DNA of 64,000 bases, from the NCBI GenBank assembly GCA_964020085.1, contig OZ026609.1, forward strand, positions 3,106,528 through 3,170,527, given 5' to 3'. The position numbers were made by a program, and so were the translations under genes. The DNA is from Micromussa lordhowensis (Eukaryota; Cnidaria; Anthozoa; Scleractinia; Lobophylliidae). This document shows positions 1-10,011 of this stretch, piece after piece (position 1 is the stretch's first letter; the number at the start of each line of letters is the position of its first letter). The notes below the pieces were generated by a model. The model did not search any database, was not told where the DNA came from, and saw nothing but the letters and a program-made list of their open reading frames with translations.

Positions 1-530
1 GCCCTGGCGGATTAGTTGGCGGCCTGGTTGTCGGCTTTTGTCCCCCGTTGGGCCCTGGCCGATTAGTTGGCGGCCTGGTTGTCGGCTTGTGGCCCCAGTT
101 GAACACTGGTTGTTTAGTTGGCGTCTTGGTCATCGGCTTGTGTCCTCCGTTGGGCCCTGGTGGTTTAGTTGGCGGCCTAATTGTCGGCTTGGGGCCCCAG
201 TTGAACACTGGTTGTTTAGTTGGCGTCTTGGTTATCGGCTTGTGTCCTCCGTTGGGCCCTGGTGGTTTAGTTGGCGGCCTAATTGTCGGCTTAGGGCCCC
301 AGTTGAACACTGGTTGTTTAGTTGGCGTCTTGGTTATCGGCTTGTGTCCTCCGTTGGGCCCTGGTGGTTTAGTTGGCGGCCTAATTGTCGGCTTGAGGCC
401 CCAGTTGCACACTGGTTGTTTAGTTGGCGCCTTGGTTATCGGCTTGTGCCCTCCGTTGGGCACTGGTGGTTTAGTTTGGGGCTCGGTTGCCGGCTTGGGC
501 CCCTCGTTGGGCCCTGCTGGTTTAGTTGTT
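1..530. repeat. Coding tandem repeat, 51-bp unit in a 102-bp higher-order period
   Basis: The motif GGCCCTGGTGG recurs at 153, 255 and 357, exactly 102 bp apart, and each 102-bp unit is two related 51-bp halves. The period is a multiple of three, so it encodes the repeat tail of the secreted protein in frame. The array continues past the left edge and becomes more divergent toward 530. Confidence 0.9.
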
Positions 531-1123
531 ACTTTGGGTTTCTGGTCTGATACGATTTTCACCATTGCGGCTTCGACGGTGGTCTCAATCTGTGTACACG
601 TTGTTCCTGCTACAATCGGTGAACCATATTGAGCACGAATGGTCACGACAAAGGTCTTAGTGTCCGGATCCTGAAGATCAACCGTTTGGTCAGGTTTTAT
701 CGTAAAGGTCATCCGCTCTCCATTGTCAAACTGGAGCGTGTCGGTATATTTAACCAAGTTCTCATCAATTCCTTTTTCAAGCGTCTTCATCTCAGATGAT
801 TCTCCCAGGCACAAGTTTCCTTTATCATCCAGCAGTTTTTCTTCTTCTTTGGAAATCCTGGCAGCTCTGTCTTCTCGAAGGGCGACGTAACACCTGTACA
901 ACGGATATCCGTTCCGATACACTGGAGCGTCGCTATACTCGTACTCTTGAGTCCGTTTACCGGAGGCAGCCTCCTGGTAAGTGTCCGAGCGCAGACCCTC
1001 TTTAGTTTGGCTGAGAATAACCGAGGTCCGGAATGATTCTGACTCGAGTGGTTTCCTAGCGTTGGAAAATTCCATCATTACAAGAGTGATGGAAAATGCA
1101 AGGAAGGCTGTAGTGATTCGCAT
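1..1123 (-). CDS. Secreted protein with 17-residue Pro/Thr/Lys repeat tail (partial, 3' end outside window)
   Basis: The reading frame starts at an ATG whose complement lies at 1121-1123 and stays open to the left edge, so the C-terminus is missing. The first ~22 residues (MRITTAFLAFSITLVMMEF, then SNARKP) look like a signal peptide. The next ~175 residues are hydrophilic, with a Tyr-rich stretch (EYEYSDAPVYRNGYPLYRCY) and three Cys. After about residue 200 the protein becomes repeats of 17 residues that alternate two types, HKPITKTPTKQPVFNWG and PKPTIRPPTKPPGPNGG. I do not recognise the family; secretion and an extracellular matrix or mucus role are inference. A TATA-like box lies ~145 bp upstream. 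The paralogue at 6427-7074 is nearly identical over the shared part but lacks the repeat tail. Confidence 0.75.
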   Translation of the reverse strand, partial: MRITTAFLAFSITLVMMEFSNARKPLESESFRTSVILSQTKEGLRSDTYQEAASGKRTQEYEYSDAPVYRNGYPLYRCYVALREDRAARISKEEEKLLDDKGNLCLGESSEMKTLEKGIDENLVKYTDTLQFDNGERMTFTIKPDQTVDLQDPDTKTFVVTIRAQYGSPIVAGTTCTQIETTVEAAMVKIVSDQKPKVTTKPAGPNEGPKPATEPQTKPPVPNGGHKPITKAPTKQPVCNWGLKPTIRPPTKPPGPNGGHKPITKTPTKQPVFNWGPKPTIRPPTKPPGPNGGHKPITKTPTKQPVFNWGPKPTIRPPTKPPGPNGGHKPMTKTPTKQPVFNWGHKPTTRPPTNRPGPNGGQKPTTRPPTNPPG

Positions 1124-1264
1124 TGTGGTTTGCAAGACAGAGTAATTCGACCTTTCCTCGTCTTCCTCCAGTTGTAAATGACACACCTTGAATAGAAAAC
1201 AGTGTAATGAAGGAAGACGCGTTGACGACGTCATACAAACAAAAGTGACAGACATCCGGCCGTG

Positions 1265-1272
1265 TTTATATA
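1265..1272 (-). promoter_or_regulatory. TATA box of the left secreted-protein gene
   Basis: The minus strand reads TATATAAA here, ~145 bp before the start codon at 1123. The same box is conserved at 7216-7223 in the paralogue. A G-run of 14 just upstream is only 6 long in the paralogue. Confidence 0.5.
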
Positions 1273-2189
1273 TTATTCCGGGGGGGGGGGGGAGTACTCC
1301 CGTAAATTTTGGGTAGGTGTGTGCCGTGAAGTTTCATAAAGGCTGATCCTGAATGGAGCAAATCAAAATTAACACCTATTTCATGCCTCAACCCGAAAAT
1401 TGGCAACCTAAGGATGGCGTGAAATAGTCAACTTTATTTCGTTTCTGTAACATTGGAAGTTAATCATCAAGCATAGAATTTGTTTTTTGTTTAGCTGGAC
1501 ATTTACGCACTGAAGTTTTAGCTTTTACAATTTAGGTAGCCATCTAAGGATCGTCGCACTGGGAGCACAATGCCAACAGGGGCAAATTTGATACCCTATT
1601 TAAGAACTGGGAATCTCGAAACCCATATCCTATTCCGCAGTATCTACCTATATATAGCCCATACATGACGGTACCCCCGGGATGATAGCCTTCTATTCAC
1701 GTAAACACTTGAGAAGCACCTCCCCTTGTTCGAGTGCTGTCCTGATACAATGTAGCGTCCAACATGAGAGCAGGACTAGTGATAGTCACCGCCCTCGAAC
1801 TTGTAGACGCGCTGTACGCCTTGACATGAACGCAGAGCTTACTCGAAAGGTGTCAATCAAAATGAAAATGCAACTACATACTTTTATTATCGTCTAAGCA
1901 TTGATCTTTGTACTAAATTTATCGATATATTCCTTCGATGAAAAAAAATGTTCCGGCGTCTTTTTTCAGATCATAAGCGCTTTCACGAAAAATTAGCTTC
2001 CTTGAATCGGTAGCGCATGCCAGAAAGTTAGGAGGAGGGAATTCGAAGTGATGTTTAGCGTGCTGGGGTCTGACACGAGTGGTTTCTTAACCTGTTCGAG
2101 TTATAGAATGCAAAAAGAGCCCGTGTAACGACGTTGCTCCCTACTTCGTGATATAGTAAAACTGAAGTTATTTTCTTTTCAGTTCCAAT

Positions 2190-2487
2190 AGACCAATTTC
2201 GATATATTAAAATTCAGCTGAACACAATAGATCTCAGCACGAGGCTCTAGGGAATAAACCCCACAGACTCTGTAGTTATTCCCCAAAGCCTCGTACTGAG
2301 GTCTTTTGTTTTAGGCTGAATTTTAATACTTTTTTACGTACTGAGGTCTTTTATTTTAGACCAATTTCGATATATTAAAATTCAGCTGAACACAATAGAT
2401 CTCAGAACGAGGCTCTAGGGAATAAACCCAAAGCCCCGTAGTGGGGTCTTTTGTTTTAGGCTGAATTTTAATATATCGAAAATGGTC
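2190..2487. mobile_element. Foldback (MITE-like) element, two units in series
   Basis: The ends are inverted copies of GACCAATTTCGATATATTAA, and the interior holds a second partial unit restarting at 2359. The insertion is absent from the paralogous sequence near 8130, which gives an empty-site comparison. Related copies lie at 21050-21209 and, degraded, near 39415-39560. Confidence 0.75.
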
Positions 2488-2889
2488 TATTCCCCATAAT
2501 AGACCGTTTTCACCCAAAATTGTGCATAAAATAATCTCTTGAAATGCTCTTTGGAGGTTTGCATATGCCCAAGAGCATTTTACAATAGTTTATGCGAAAG
2601 GTTTTTTGGGGGAGGGAACAGAATGAGTTATGGGGAATTGGAAAATAGCGGAAAGTTGAAGAGAATTATATGCACGAAGCTAACCTAACTTATCTAATAG
2701 ATCATGATCTACTAAAGAAATAGCTTTACTTAGAGAAACAATAACAAAGCGATTTTTCGTCTTGTGTTTGTTTGTTTTTTCAAAAAGGCGCCAACCTGAT
2801 GACGAAATAAACAAAATCCTAAGATGAACCCCAAGTACCTCACTAAACTCAATTAGAAAAAGCAATTAGTTTTAAAGATTCCAAGCCGT

Positions 2890-3758
2890 TACTTAGTCAA
2901 GACTCGATGATTTTACCACAGCTACTATTGAAATCTCTTCGGACTGATCCATGCCGGTTTCCACCGTTTCACAGAAATCGGTCAGATATTTCGGAATTAC
3001 TCAGAAACTCCAAAAAAGGGACTTTATTGAGGAATGAACAAAATTATTACATTTCCTAAGGGAGCACGGCCCTGGAGCCCTCTACAAGGCACTGGTTGGT
3101 TTGGAAATCAGTCACCATTTATTTTTTTCGCAGGTTTTTGCCCATTTTTTGAGTTGGGAGACAAAACAAAACACTTAATGACTTGCCCCCGGGGGTGAAA
3201 CAAAACTCACTGCTTCCCTTGGGGCCAGTCATTAAGTGCTTATTATACACAGGAAGCACATTGACGTGATGTTCAAAGGCATTCGGCTGAAATTTAGATG
3301 AGCATGGTATGCTATTTTTTAATGCAAAAATCAATGAAAACTGGGTCAAGCCTTGCTATCATTTGAATGAACGTGAAACAATGCAAGATCAAAATTTTAT
3401 GATTCTAAGGCCCGTCCACACGTCTCAAAAGTAATTTCACATTTGCCCTCGAAGCTTCACTTCTCGGCCAAATATATTCATTTTTCGGACAATCTCTCAG
3501 GCGTGGACATTGTCAGCAGGTAAACCAGCCGCCTTAAGGGGTTTATTTAACAAATATACCTCAAAGATTGCTGTGAATCAACGTGATCCATTGATGTCCA
3601 CACGTTTTCATTTTTACAGATCTTCTTAGGAAAAATAGTTTCGCTGATTGCACCTTGGATCTGAAAACTCCTCCCTTCTCAGTTGAGATCCTGAGCAGGT
3701 AAGACAATCGCCAACAGGTTATCGGCTTTCCTTGAAGGAAACTTTTGTTTATTTTACT
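2890..3758. other. Intergenic DNA, no gene seen
   Basis: No convincing coding exon is visible. A short inverted repeat lies at 3168-3242 (ACTTAATGACTTG against CCAGTCATTAAGTG) and matches the foldback at 40077-40216. Confidence 0.5.
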
Positions 3759-4065
3759 GGAGGCGCGGTTGCCTCAAGGTTAGTACGCTCGCCTCCGGAT
3801 CGAGTGGTCCTGTTTCGAGCCCTGGCCAGGAGCACTGTATTGTGGTCAGTCTTCGGCAAAACTCTTAACTCTCCGAGTCACAGTGCCTCTCTCTTCGCAA
3901 GTTTATAAATGGGTACCAGTAAATTTAATGCTGGTTGTGACCCTGCAATTGACTATTATCCCACCGGGGGGGGGGGGGGGGAATACCCCGAGTCACTTTA
4001 TGCCGCTGAAAATAAAAGAGATATGCCCCGGCATCCTAGGCCACTTGGCTCGTAGACAGACTGTG
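3759..4065 (+). mobile_element. tRNA-derived SINE
   Basis: It opens with a tRNA-like head (GGAGGCGCGGTTGCCTCAAG, then a B-box-like GTTTCGAGCCC) and continues with the family body: GTGCCTCTC, a GTATAAATGGGTACC-like core and a GGCCACTTGGCTCGTA tail. A G-run of 13-14 replaces part of the core. Copies of the same family lie at 32115-32414, 37379-37652 and, weaker, 36115-36303. Confidence 0.8.
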
Positions 4066-4089
4066 TTCAAATTTAGCACTGCTGTTCTA

Positions 4090-5930
4090 CTAGACGACTC
4101 TAGAAAATAAGCGACCAAATTTTCGCTCCCTCTCCCCTATCTTTCTCTTTTGAACCCACAACCCCCCCTAACCTTCCTTTCTGTAATCTCCATCGTGGAA
4201 GCCGATCGGTCGGAAGGCTCAAAGCGAAAAAAAAACAGTTTAATTAAACTATCAGTGAACTTAGTGATAGCCTAGAAATTGCAAGCGGATTTTGTTTACT
4301 TCTGCATCTCCTGTTATCTTTTATTACTGTTTTGTTGGCACTCTTAAAGGTATAGGTATTTCATAGTTTTGAATTGCCGCTATGAGAGTTGATTTCTAGG
4401 ACGTCAGAGTTGCTTCCAGATGTATTTAAACGAACTAGTAAATTTGCAAGCGATTTTACTTTGCATCTGAACATGTTGCATCTGGGTATTGTTGTTTATG
4501 ACATGGTAATTATTTTATTTTATTTTTATTTTATTAAACTTCGCCTTCTGGGTAAACTATTAACAAACCAGACAACGTAAACAAAATATAAACAAATACT
4601 GGGTTAAGGCACAACAGCCACAACAGCTGACGCCAATTACTGTGGGCCCAAACAATTATAACTCGTGGGGAATCACTCTGGCCTGGGGCAAGCCTAAGAC
4701 GAGACGAAAATAGAAGCGGGCAGCTAGATTAAGTCGTCCGACTTACTCGTTGGATGGGAGGGTGGGTCACCAACCTCTTCTCTTTCGCGGCCTCGAGTAG
4801 AGTGATGAGGTGGAACACGTGTAAATTGTTTCATTCTGTCATTTGTGTAATCCCCCGGGTATCAATTACCAATGCAAATCGAGTTTGCAAAGTTCGAACT
4901 ATTTAATTCTTGTTCGTCTGGTGCTTATTGACGAGTGTTTTTTTCTTTGTTAATTTTTTTAAACAGATCTATCCAGGTTCTTACCACAAGCTTTTGAATG
5001 AGCCAAAAAGAAGATGCAGCTCTTGTTGTTAGTGATATCATTGCGTGGATAAACCAAAGATTGCCATCAGCAGATGCACAATAATGTTCATTAAGTCCAC
5101 CTTCAGTGGTAATGTTTTCTCCAGTTGAAGCTGCCCTTTAGTTTGAGAGCCGGCTACATGTAACATGGCATAAACTGTCTATGTCAACGGTGTCACTTTT
5201 AAAGTACTGCGCGCCTAAAACTACGAGGTGTTAAGACACTTTATCTTCTTAATAGGACTATTGCATTGTAAAAGGTGAACATTTCTTAAGTGCTGGAAAC
5301 AAGTTCAATGTAGCATCTTTTTCGGTTATAAAAAAAGAAAAGGTCGTGCCTTTGTTTCTCTTGTTTAGCCGACCCTTTGTGGAAACATTTGTGAGAGGCT
5401 CTGAAAATCACCGGATACAATGGATAAAAATTCAATTGCAGCTTTAATGCATTTTTTTTCCACATCGTCCTTCCTCGTTTCTAATACCTACTTGTGAATG
5501 AGTCTGTTTGGGTGTTTCTTAGTAGCATCTCGAGTCAAACATCACGGCTCACAAAACACATCTTGGTTAAGCTGTGCTGCTGCAGGCTAACAAACATGTT
5601 TTTCTTTCTTTAAAAATATTACTAAGTGAACCTCAGTAAATGTTATATGTTACCATTTAATGTCAAAATAAACTACTCATCAGTTGGAATCATCAAATGT
5701 CATGCTGTTAGATCAGTACATCAAACAACTAACGACTGCTCAGCAGGGGACTCAAGTTATACAAATGTGTGAGCTAACATGTGGAAAACTATTCTGCTCT
5801 GTGGACTTGAAATTACAAAATAAAAAGGAACTAATACTTGAGAAAATTATGCTCTGTGTGCTTAAGTTAATGGAACGGAAAAGGCTAACAACTAGAATTT
5901 GCTATGCTTTCTAACGGGTAACTGAACAAG
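4090..5930. other. Intergenic DNA, no gene seen
   Basis: AT-rich sequence with only short open frames (for example 5684-5914), which have no recognisable motifs, exon signals or duplicated partner. I see no gene here. Confidence 0.5.
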
Positions 5931-5939
5931 ATTAATTCT

Positions 5940-6190
5940 CTGCTCCTTAGCTAGCTAACTTACTGGAGTAATTAAAAAGAATCACACATATCGAATCTTA
6001 ATTAGCTAATAGATCTTCTAAAGAGACACACCTTGCTTACGGAGACACTAAAAACGCGAGTTTTTTGGCAAGTTGTTGTTTTTTTTTTCAAAAAAAGCGC
6101 CAACATTATGACTAAACAAACAAAATTCTAAGATGAACGCAAGTACCTTGCTACAGGGATAGAAATCTGCAATTAGCTTTTGGCGCCAAT
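5940..6190. repeat. Third partial copy of the duplicated upstream segment
   Basis: Words such as AGCGCCAACATTATGACTAA and ACAAAATTCTAAGATGAACG match 2690-2860 and 8330-8640 in the same orientation. It lies on the 3' side of the second secreted-protein gene, as expected for the remnant of a longer tandem array. Confidence 0.6.
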
Positions 6191-6426
6191 TTTTTTCAAA
6201 CTAGTTTGCAAACTTCACATCGGCTGACTTAACTTTTTCAGTTTGAAACCACAATTTATGAATGCAAAAGTCACGGTAAAGCAGTCTTAAACTAATCTAG
6301 ACTCTTAGCTTTATATCAACGTAAATGTTTGGGATTTGACTTGTCAGTGCCTCTTAAAGAATGCAAACAGTTTCTTTACAGCTAGAAGTGTTCTTGGCAT
6401 AGTTGGCGCATCTGGCAGCCGGCGTT

Positions 6427-7074
6427 TCAACGGCCTCTGGTTAGCTTGGACTCTGTATTGGCTTGTGTTTGGGTGGTTGTTTCTTTGGGTTTCTGGTCTG
6501 GTAAAATTTTCAACATTGTGGCTTCGACGGTGCTCTCAATCTGTGTACACGTTGTTCCTGCTACAATCGGTGAACTATATTGAGCACGAATGGTCACGAC
6601 AAACTTCTTAGTGTCCGGATCCTGAAGATCAACCGTTTGATCAGGTTTTATCGCAAATGTCGTCCGCCTTCCATTGTTAAACTGGAGTGTGTCGGTATAT
6701 TGAACCAGGTTCTCATCAATTCCTTTTTCAAGCGTCTTCTTCTCGGATGATTCTCCCAGGCACAAGTTTCCTTCATCGTCCAGCAGTTTTTCTTCTTCTT
6801 TGGAAATCCTGGCAGCTCTGTCTTCTCGAAGGGCGACGTAACACCTGTACAACGGATATCCGTTCCGATACACTGGAGCGTCGCTATACTCGTACTCTTG
6901 AGTCCGTTTACCGGAGGCAACCTCCTGGTTAGTGTCCGAGCGCAGACCCTCTTTGGTTTGGCTGAGAATAACCGAGGTCCGGAATGATTTTGGCTCGATT
7001 GGTTTCCTAGCGTTGGAAAATTCCATCATTACAAGAGTGATGGAAAATGCAAGGAAGGCTGTAGTGATTCGCAT
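6427..7074 (-). CDS. Small secreted protein, 215 residues, without repeat tail
   Basis: The start at 7074 (MRITTAFLAFSITLVMMEF) gives a signal peptide and sits ~145 bp after a TATA box. The frame is open further upstream to 7350, but that extension would run through the promoter and is out of frame in the paralogue because of a G-run length difference, so I reject it. The mature region has three Cys, a Tyr-rich patch and many charged residues, and ends in a short Thr/Gln-rich tail (KPKETTTQTQANTESKLTRG). It aligns nearly residue for residue with the gene at 1-1123, which has the long 17-residue repeat tail instead. No known domain is recognised; secretion is inferred from the signal peptide. 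Confidence 0.75.
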   Translation of the reverse strand: MRITTAFLAFSITLVMMEFSNARKPIEPKSFRTSVILSQTKEGLRSDTNQEVASGKRTQEYEYSDAPVYRNGYPLYRCYVALREDRAARISKEEEKLLDDEGNLCLGESSEKKTLEKGIDENLVQYTDTLQFNNGRRTTFAIKPDQTVDLQDPDTKKFVVTIRAQYSSPIVAGTTCTQIESTVEATMLKILPDQKPKETTTQTQANTESKLTRGR

Positions 7075-7215
7075 TGTGGTTTGCAAGACAGAGTAATTCG
7101 ACCTTTCCTCGTCTTCCTCCAGTTGTAAATGACACACCTTGAATAGAAAACAGTGTAATGAAGGAAGACGCGTTGACGACGTCATACAAACAAAAGTGAC
7201 GGACATCCGGCCGTG

Positions 7216-7223
7216 TTTATATA
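7216..7223 (-). promoter_or_regulatory. TATA box of the right secreted-protein gene
   Basis: Minus-strand TATATAAA, ~145 bp before the ATG, conserved in the left copy at 1265-1272. Confidence 0.5.
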
Positions 7224-8443
7224 TTATTCCGGGGGGAGTACTCCCGTAAATTTTGGGTAGGTGTGTGCCGTGAAGTTTCATAAAGGCTGATCCTGAATGG
7301 AGCAAATCAAAATTAATACCTATTTCATGCCTCAACCCGAAAATTGGCAACCTAAGGATGGCGTGAAATAGTCAACTTTATTTCGTTTCTGTAACATTGG
7401 AAGTTAATCATCAAGCATAGAATTTGTTTTTTGTTTAGCTGCACATTTACGCACTGAAGTTTTAGCTTTTACAATTTAGGTAGCCATCTAAGGATCGTCG
7501 CACTGCGAGCACAATGCCAACAGGGGCAAATTTGATACCCTATTTAAGAATTGGGAATCTCGAAACCCATATCCTATTCCGCAGTATCTACCTATATATA
7601 GCCCATATATGACGGTACCCCCGGGATGATAGCCTTCTATTCACGTAAACACTTGAGAAGCGCCTCCCCCTGATCGAGTGCTGTCCTGATACAATGTAGC
7701 GTCTAACATGAGAGCAGGACTAGTGACAGTCACCGCCCTCGAACTTGTAGACGCGCTGTACGCCTTGACATGAACGCAGAGCTTACTGGAAGAGTGGCAA
7801 TCAAAATTAAAATGGAACGTTCGTTAAATAGTTGCATTCTTTTATTATCGTGTAAGCATTGACCTTTGTACTAAATTTATCGATATATTCCTTCAATAAA
7901 AAAAAGCTTTCCGTGTCTTTTTGTCGTCATAAGCGCTTTCACGAAAAATTAGCTTCCTTGTATCGGTAGCGCATGTCAAAAAGTCGGAGTGATTTGTAGC
8001 GTGTTTGGGTCTGACTCGAGTGGTTTTTTACAGTCATAGGATTAAAAAAAATGCCCGTTTAACGAATCTGCTGCCTAGCCGCCGGCTCGTGATAAGGTAA
8101 AACGGAAGTATTTTTCTATTTTCCTTTTCCCCGTAATTCACCGTTTCCGCCCAAAATTGTGCATAAAATAATATCTTGCAATGCTCTTTGGAGGTTTGTA
8201 TATGCCATTAGAGTATTTCGCAATAGTTTATGCGAAATTTCGGGGAGGGGGGGGGGGGAAGGGGGGACAGAGTGAGCTATGGGGAATTGGAAAACAGAAA
8301 ATTGAAGAGAATTACATGCACGAAGTTAATCTAACTGATGATCTAATAGATCTTAATCTACTAAAGAAATAGCTTGAGTTAAAGAAACAATAACAAAGCG
8401 ATTTTTCGGCATGTGTGTTTTTTTTCCAAAAAGGTGCCAACCT

Positions 8444-8587
8444 GGCCACACTCGAAGGGTGGATAACGGTATCCACCGGATAAATCGCTATCCAATGGAT
8501 AAGTGTTAAGAAAACAAACCACGCTATCCGCTAGATAGCGATTTATCCGGTGGATAGTGTAATCCACCTTTCGAGCAACCCAGGCCT
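8444..8587. mobile_element. Foldback (MITE-like) insertion
   Basis: Inverted arms read CTCGAAGGGTGGATAACGG from 8451 and CCACCTTTCGAG ending at 8575, with a second inner inverted block (ATCCACCGGATAAATCGCTA). The paralogous site near 2790 reads straight through GCCAACCTGATGACG, so it is an empty site. A CCTG duplication at both edges is a candidate TSD. Confidence 0.8.
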
Positions 8588-8719
8588 GATGACTAAATAA
8601 ACAAAATCCTAAGATGAACGCCAAGTACCTCACTACACTTAAGAGGGATAGAAAAAATCAATTAGTTTTTAGTGCCAATTTTTTTTAACGATTCGAAGCC
8701 GTTACTTAGCCAAGACTCG

Positions 8720-9672
8720 ATGAGTTTACAACAGCTACTCTTAAAATCTCTCCGCGTTTGCAACCTTTGTTGTCCGTATTAACTATTTTTTTCCAAAATT
8801 TTCTCTCTTACGTTTTATTCATACATTTGTACTTGTGGCCAAATCTCATAATTTAAAGAACACTTTTCAGTGGAGGACAGTTTTCAATGCAAGCTACTAT
8901 GGTTGGAAACAGCAGCGGACTGTCATAAGGTAGGCGAGGATGTCGTTCGATTGATTTCTTTATCCTTGTATAAGTATGAATTTTTTTCCGGCATTTCACT
9001 GTTAACAAAAAAAGGCCCTGCCTGCTGAGAGGCTCTTTTGGTTATATATTCGCAACGAAGTTTTTTGTCTACCGCGTGAAAATAGGGTTCGGAAAATGGT
9101 TTGGAAACCGTCTTTAGGTTAATTTTGTCCGAAAACAAATTGATTCCCTACGAAAACAATACACGTGCTTTCCATAAGTGACGTTAAAATGTTGCTGATT
9201 ACCGGGAATATTGGGAAGGCATGCAAAGTTCGTAACCTTTTTCAGTCGTGAATGAAATAAACGACTTATGGCAATCAGGAAGGATGAGTGGAGGATGAGT
9301 AGCGGTGGATATTGCTCTTTCTTCTATGTACTCCATCACCAAAATCCCATGGCACAACCCAACATTTGCTGGTAATGTCCCTGTAGGTGAAGAAGCTGTT
9401 CTACTAGGACAAACTCTAGTAGCTGCATGATGTTTGTTACAGGATTATCTGTACATTCCGTTAGAATAACATCCTGTTGTAATTTTTCAAGGACGATCTA
9501 CAAAGCAAGGTCTACTAGAATGGACCTAAACAATGCAACGACATCGATTCGGTATTATTTTGGCTCTGTAGTTGAGGAAATTTTCGAGTTTGAGCATAGA
9601 AAAAAGTCGCTGTTTCGCCTTTTATTCCAGAGCGTGATATTCTCAGTTTTTTTAAGGACGATTAAAGTAGTG
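8720..9672. other. Intergenic DNA, no gene seen
   Basis: No recognisable exon or repeat. The stretch ends at the retrotransposon's target-site duplication. Confidence 0.45.
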
Positions 9673-9679
9673 TTATCAG

Positions 9680-9683
<4 letters not shown>
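9673..9683. repeat. Target-site duplication, 3' side of the LINE
   Basis: TTATCAGATAT immediately next to the poly(T) (poly(A) on the element strand). It is identical to 15115-15125. Confidence 0.85.
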
Positions 9684-9714
<31 letters not shown>

Positions 9715-10011
9715 CCATTTTTTTTTTTTATTTGCTCAAACAATTACAACATTTACAGCTTAATTTACACTACAGTACACTACAAAAAAAAAAAACTTGA
9801 CAGACATTATAGAAAATAATATAAGTACACTCATTACAAGACAATAATTATTACTATTATTATTACTATAATTACTATTGTTATATAATTATACTATTAT
9901 TATTACTATTATTCACTTAAATAAATTTAACACAGGTTTCTATTTGCTTTAAAATAAAATTTGTTAATAGGGTGACGCAGTGCTGGATGCTGGTTATCAG
10001 GATCTAGTTAT

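Larger units (their letters stand above)
550..2890. repeat. Segmental duplication, left copy
   Basis: This stretch aligns with about 6500-8720: the secreted-protein coding region, its promoter and ~1.7 kb of upstream DNA. Identity is very high up to ~1850 and lower beyond. The copies differ by separate insertions: a foldback at 2190-2487 here, another at 8444-8587 there. A third, shorter match to 2690-2860 lies at 5940-6190. Confidence 0.85.
6500..8720. repeat. Segmental duplication, right copy
   Basis: Partner of 550-2890. It lacks the 2190-2487 foldback but carries its own insertion at 8444-8587. The shared tail includes GGGAATTGGAAAA near 8281 and ATTTTTCGGC near 8401. Confidence 0.85.

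Noticed and set aside
1..530. CRISPR-like regular repeats
   Set aside because: Units are contiguous, in-frame coding and eukaryotic, with no spacers.
38..632. Long plus-strand frames with repeated GGLVGGLIVGLGPQLNTGCL-type sequence
   Set aside because: They are the antisense reading of the minus-strand secreted protein repeat; a 51-bp period leaves several frames open. The minus frame has the signal peptide and a paralogue.
7075..7350. N-terminal extension of the secreted protein to 7350
   Set aside because: It runs through the TATA box, replaces a clear signal peptide start, and is not in frame in the paralogue.
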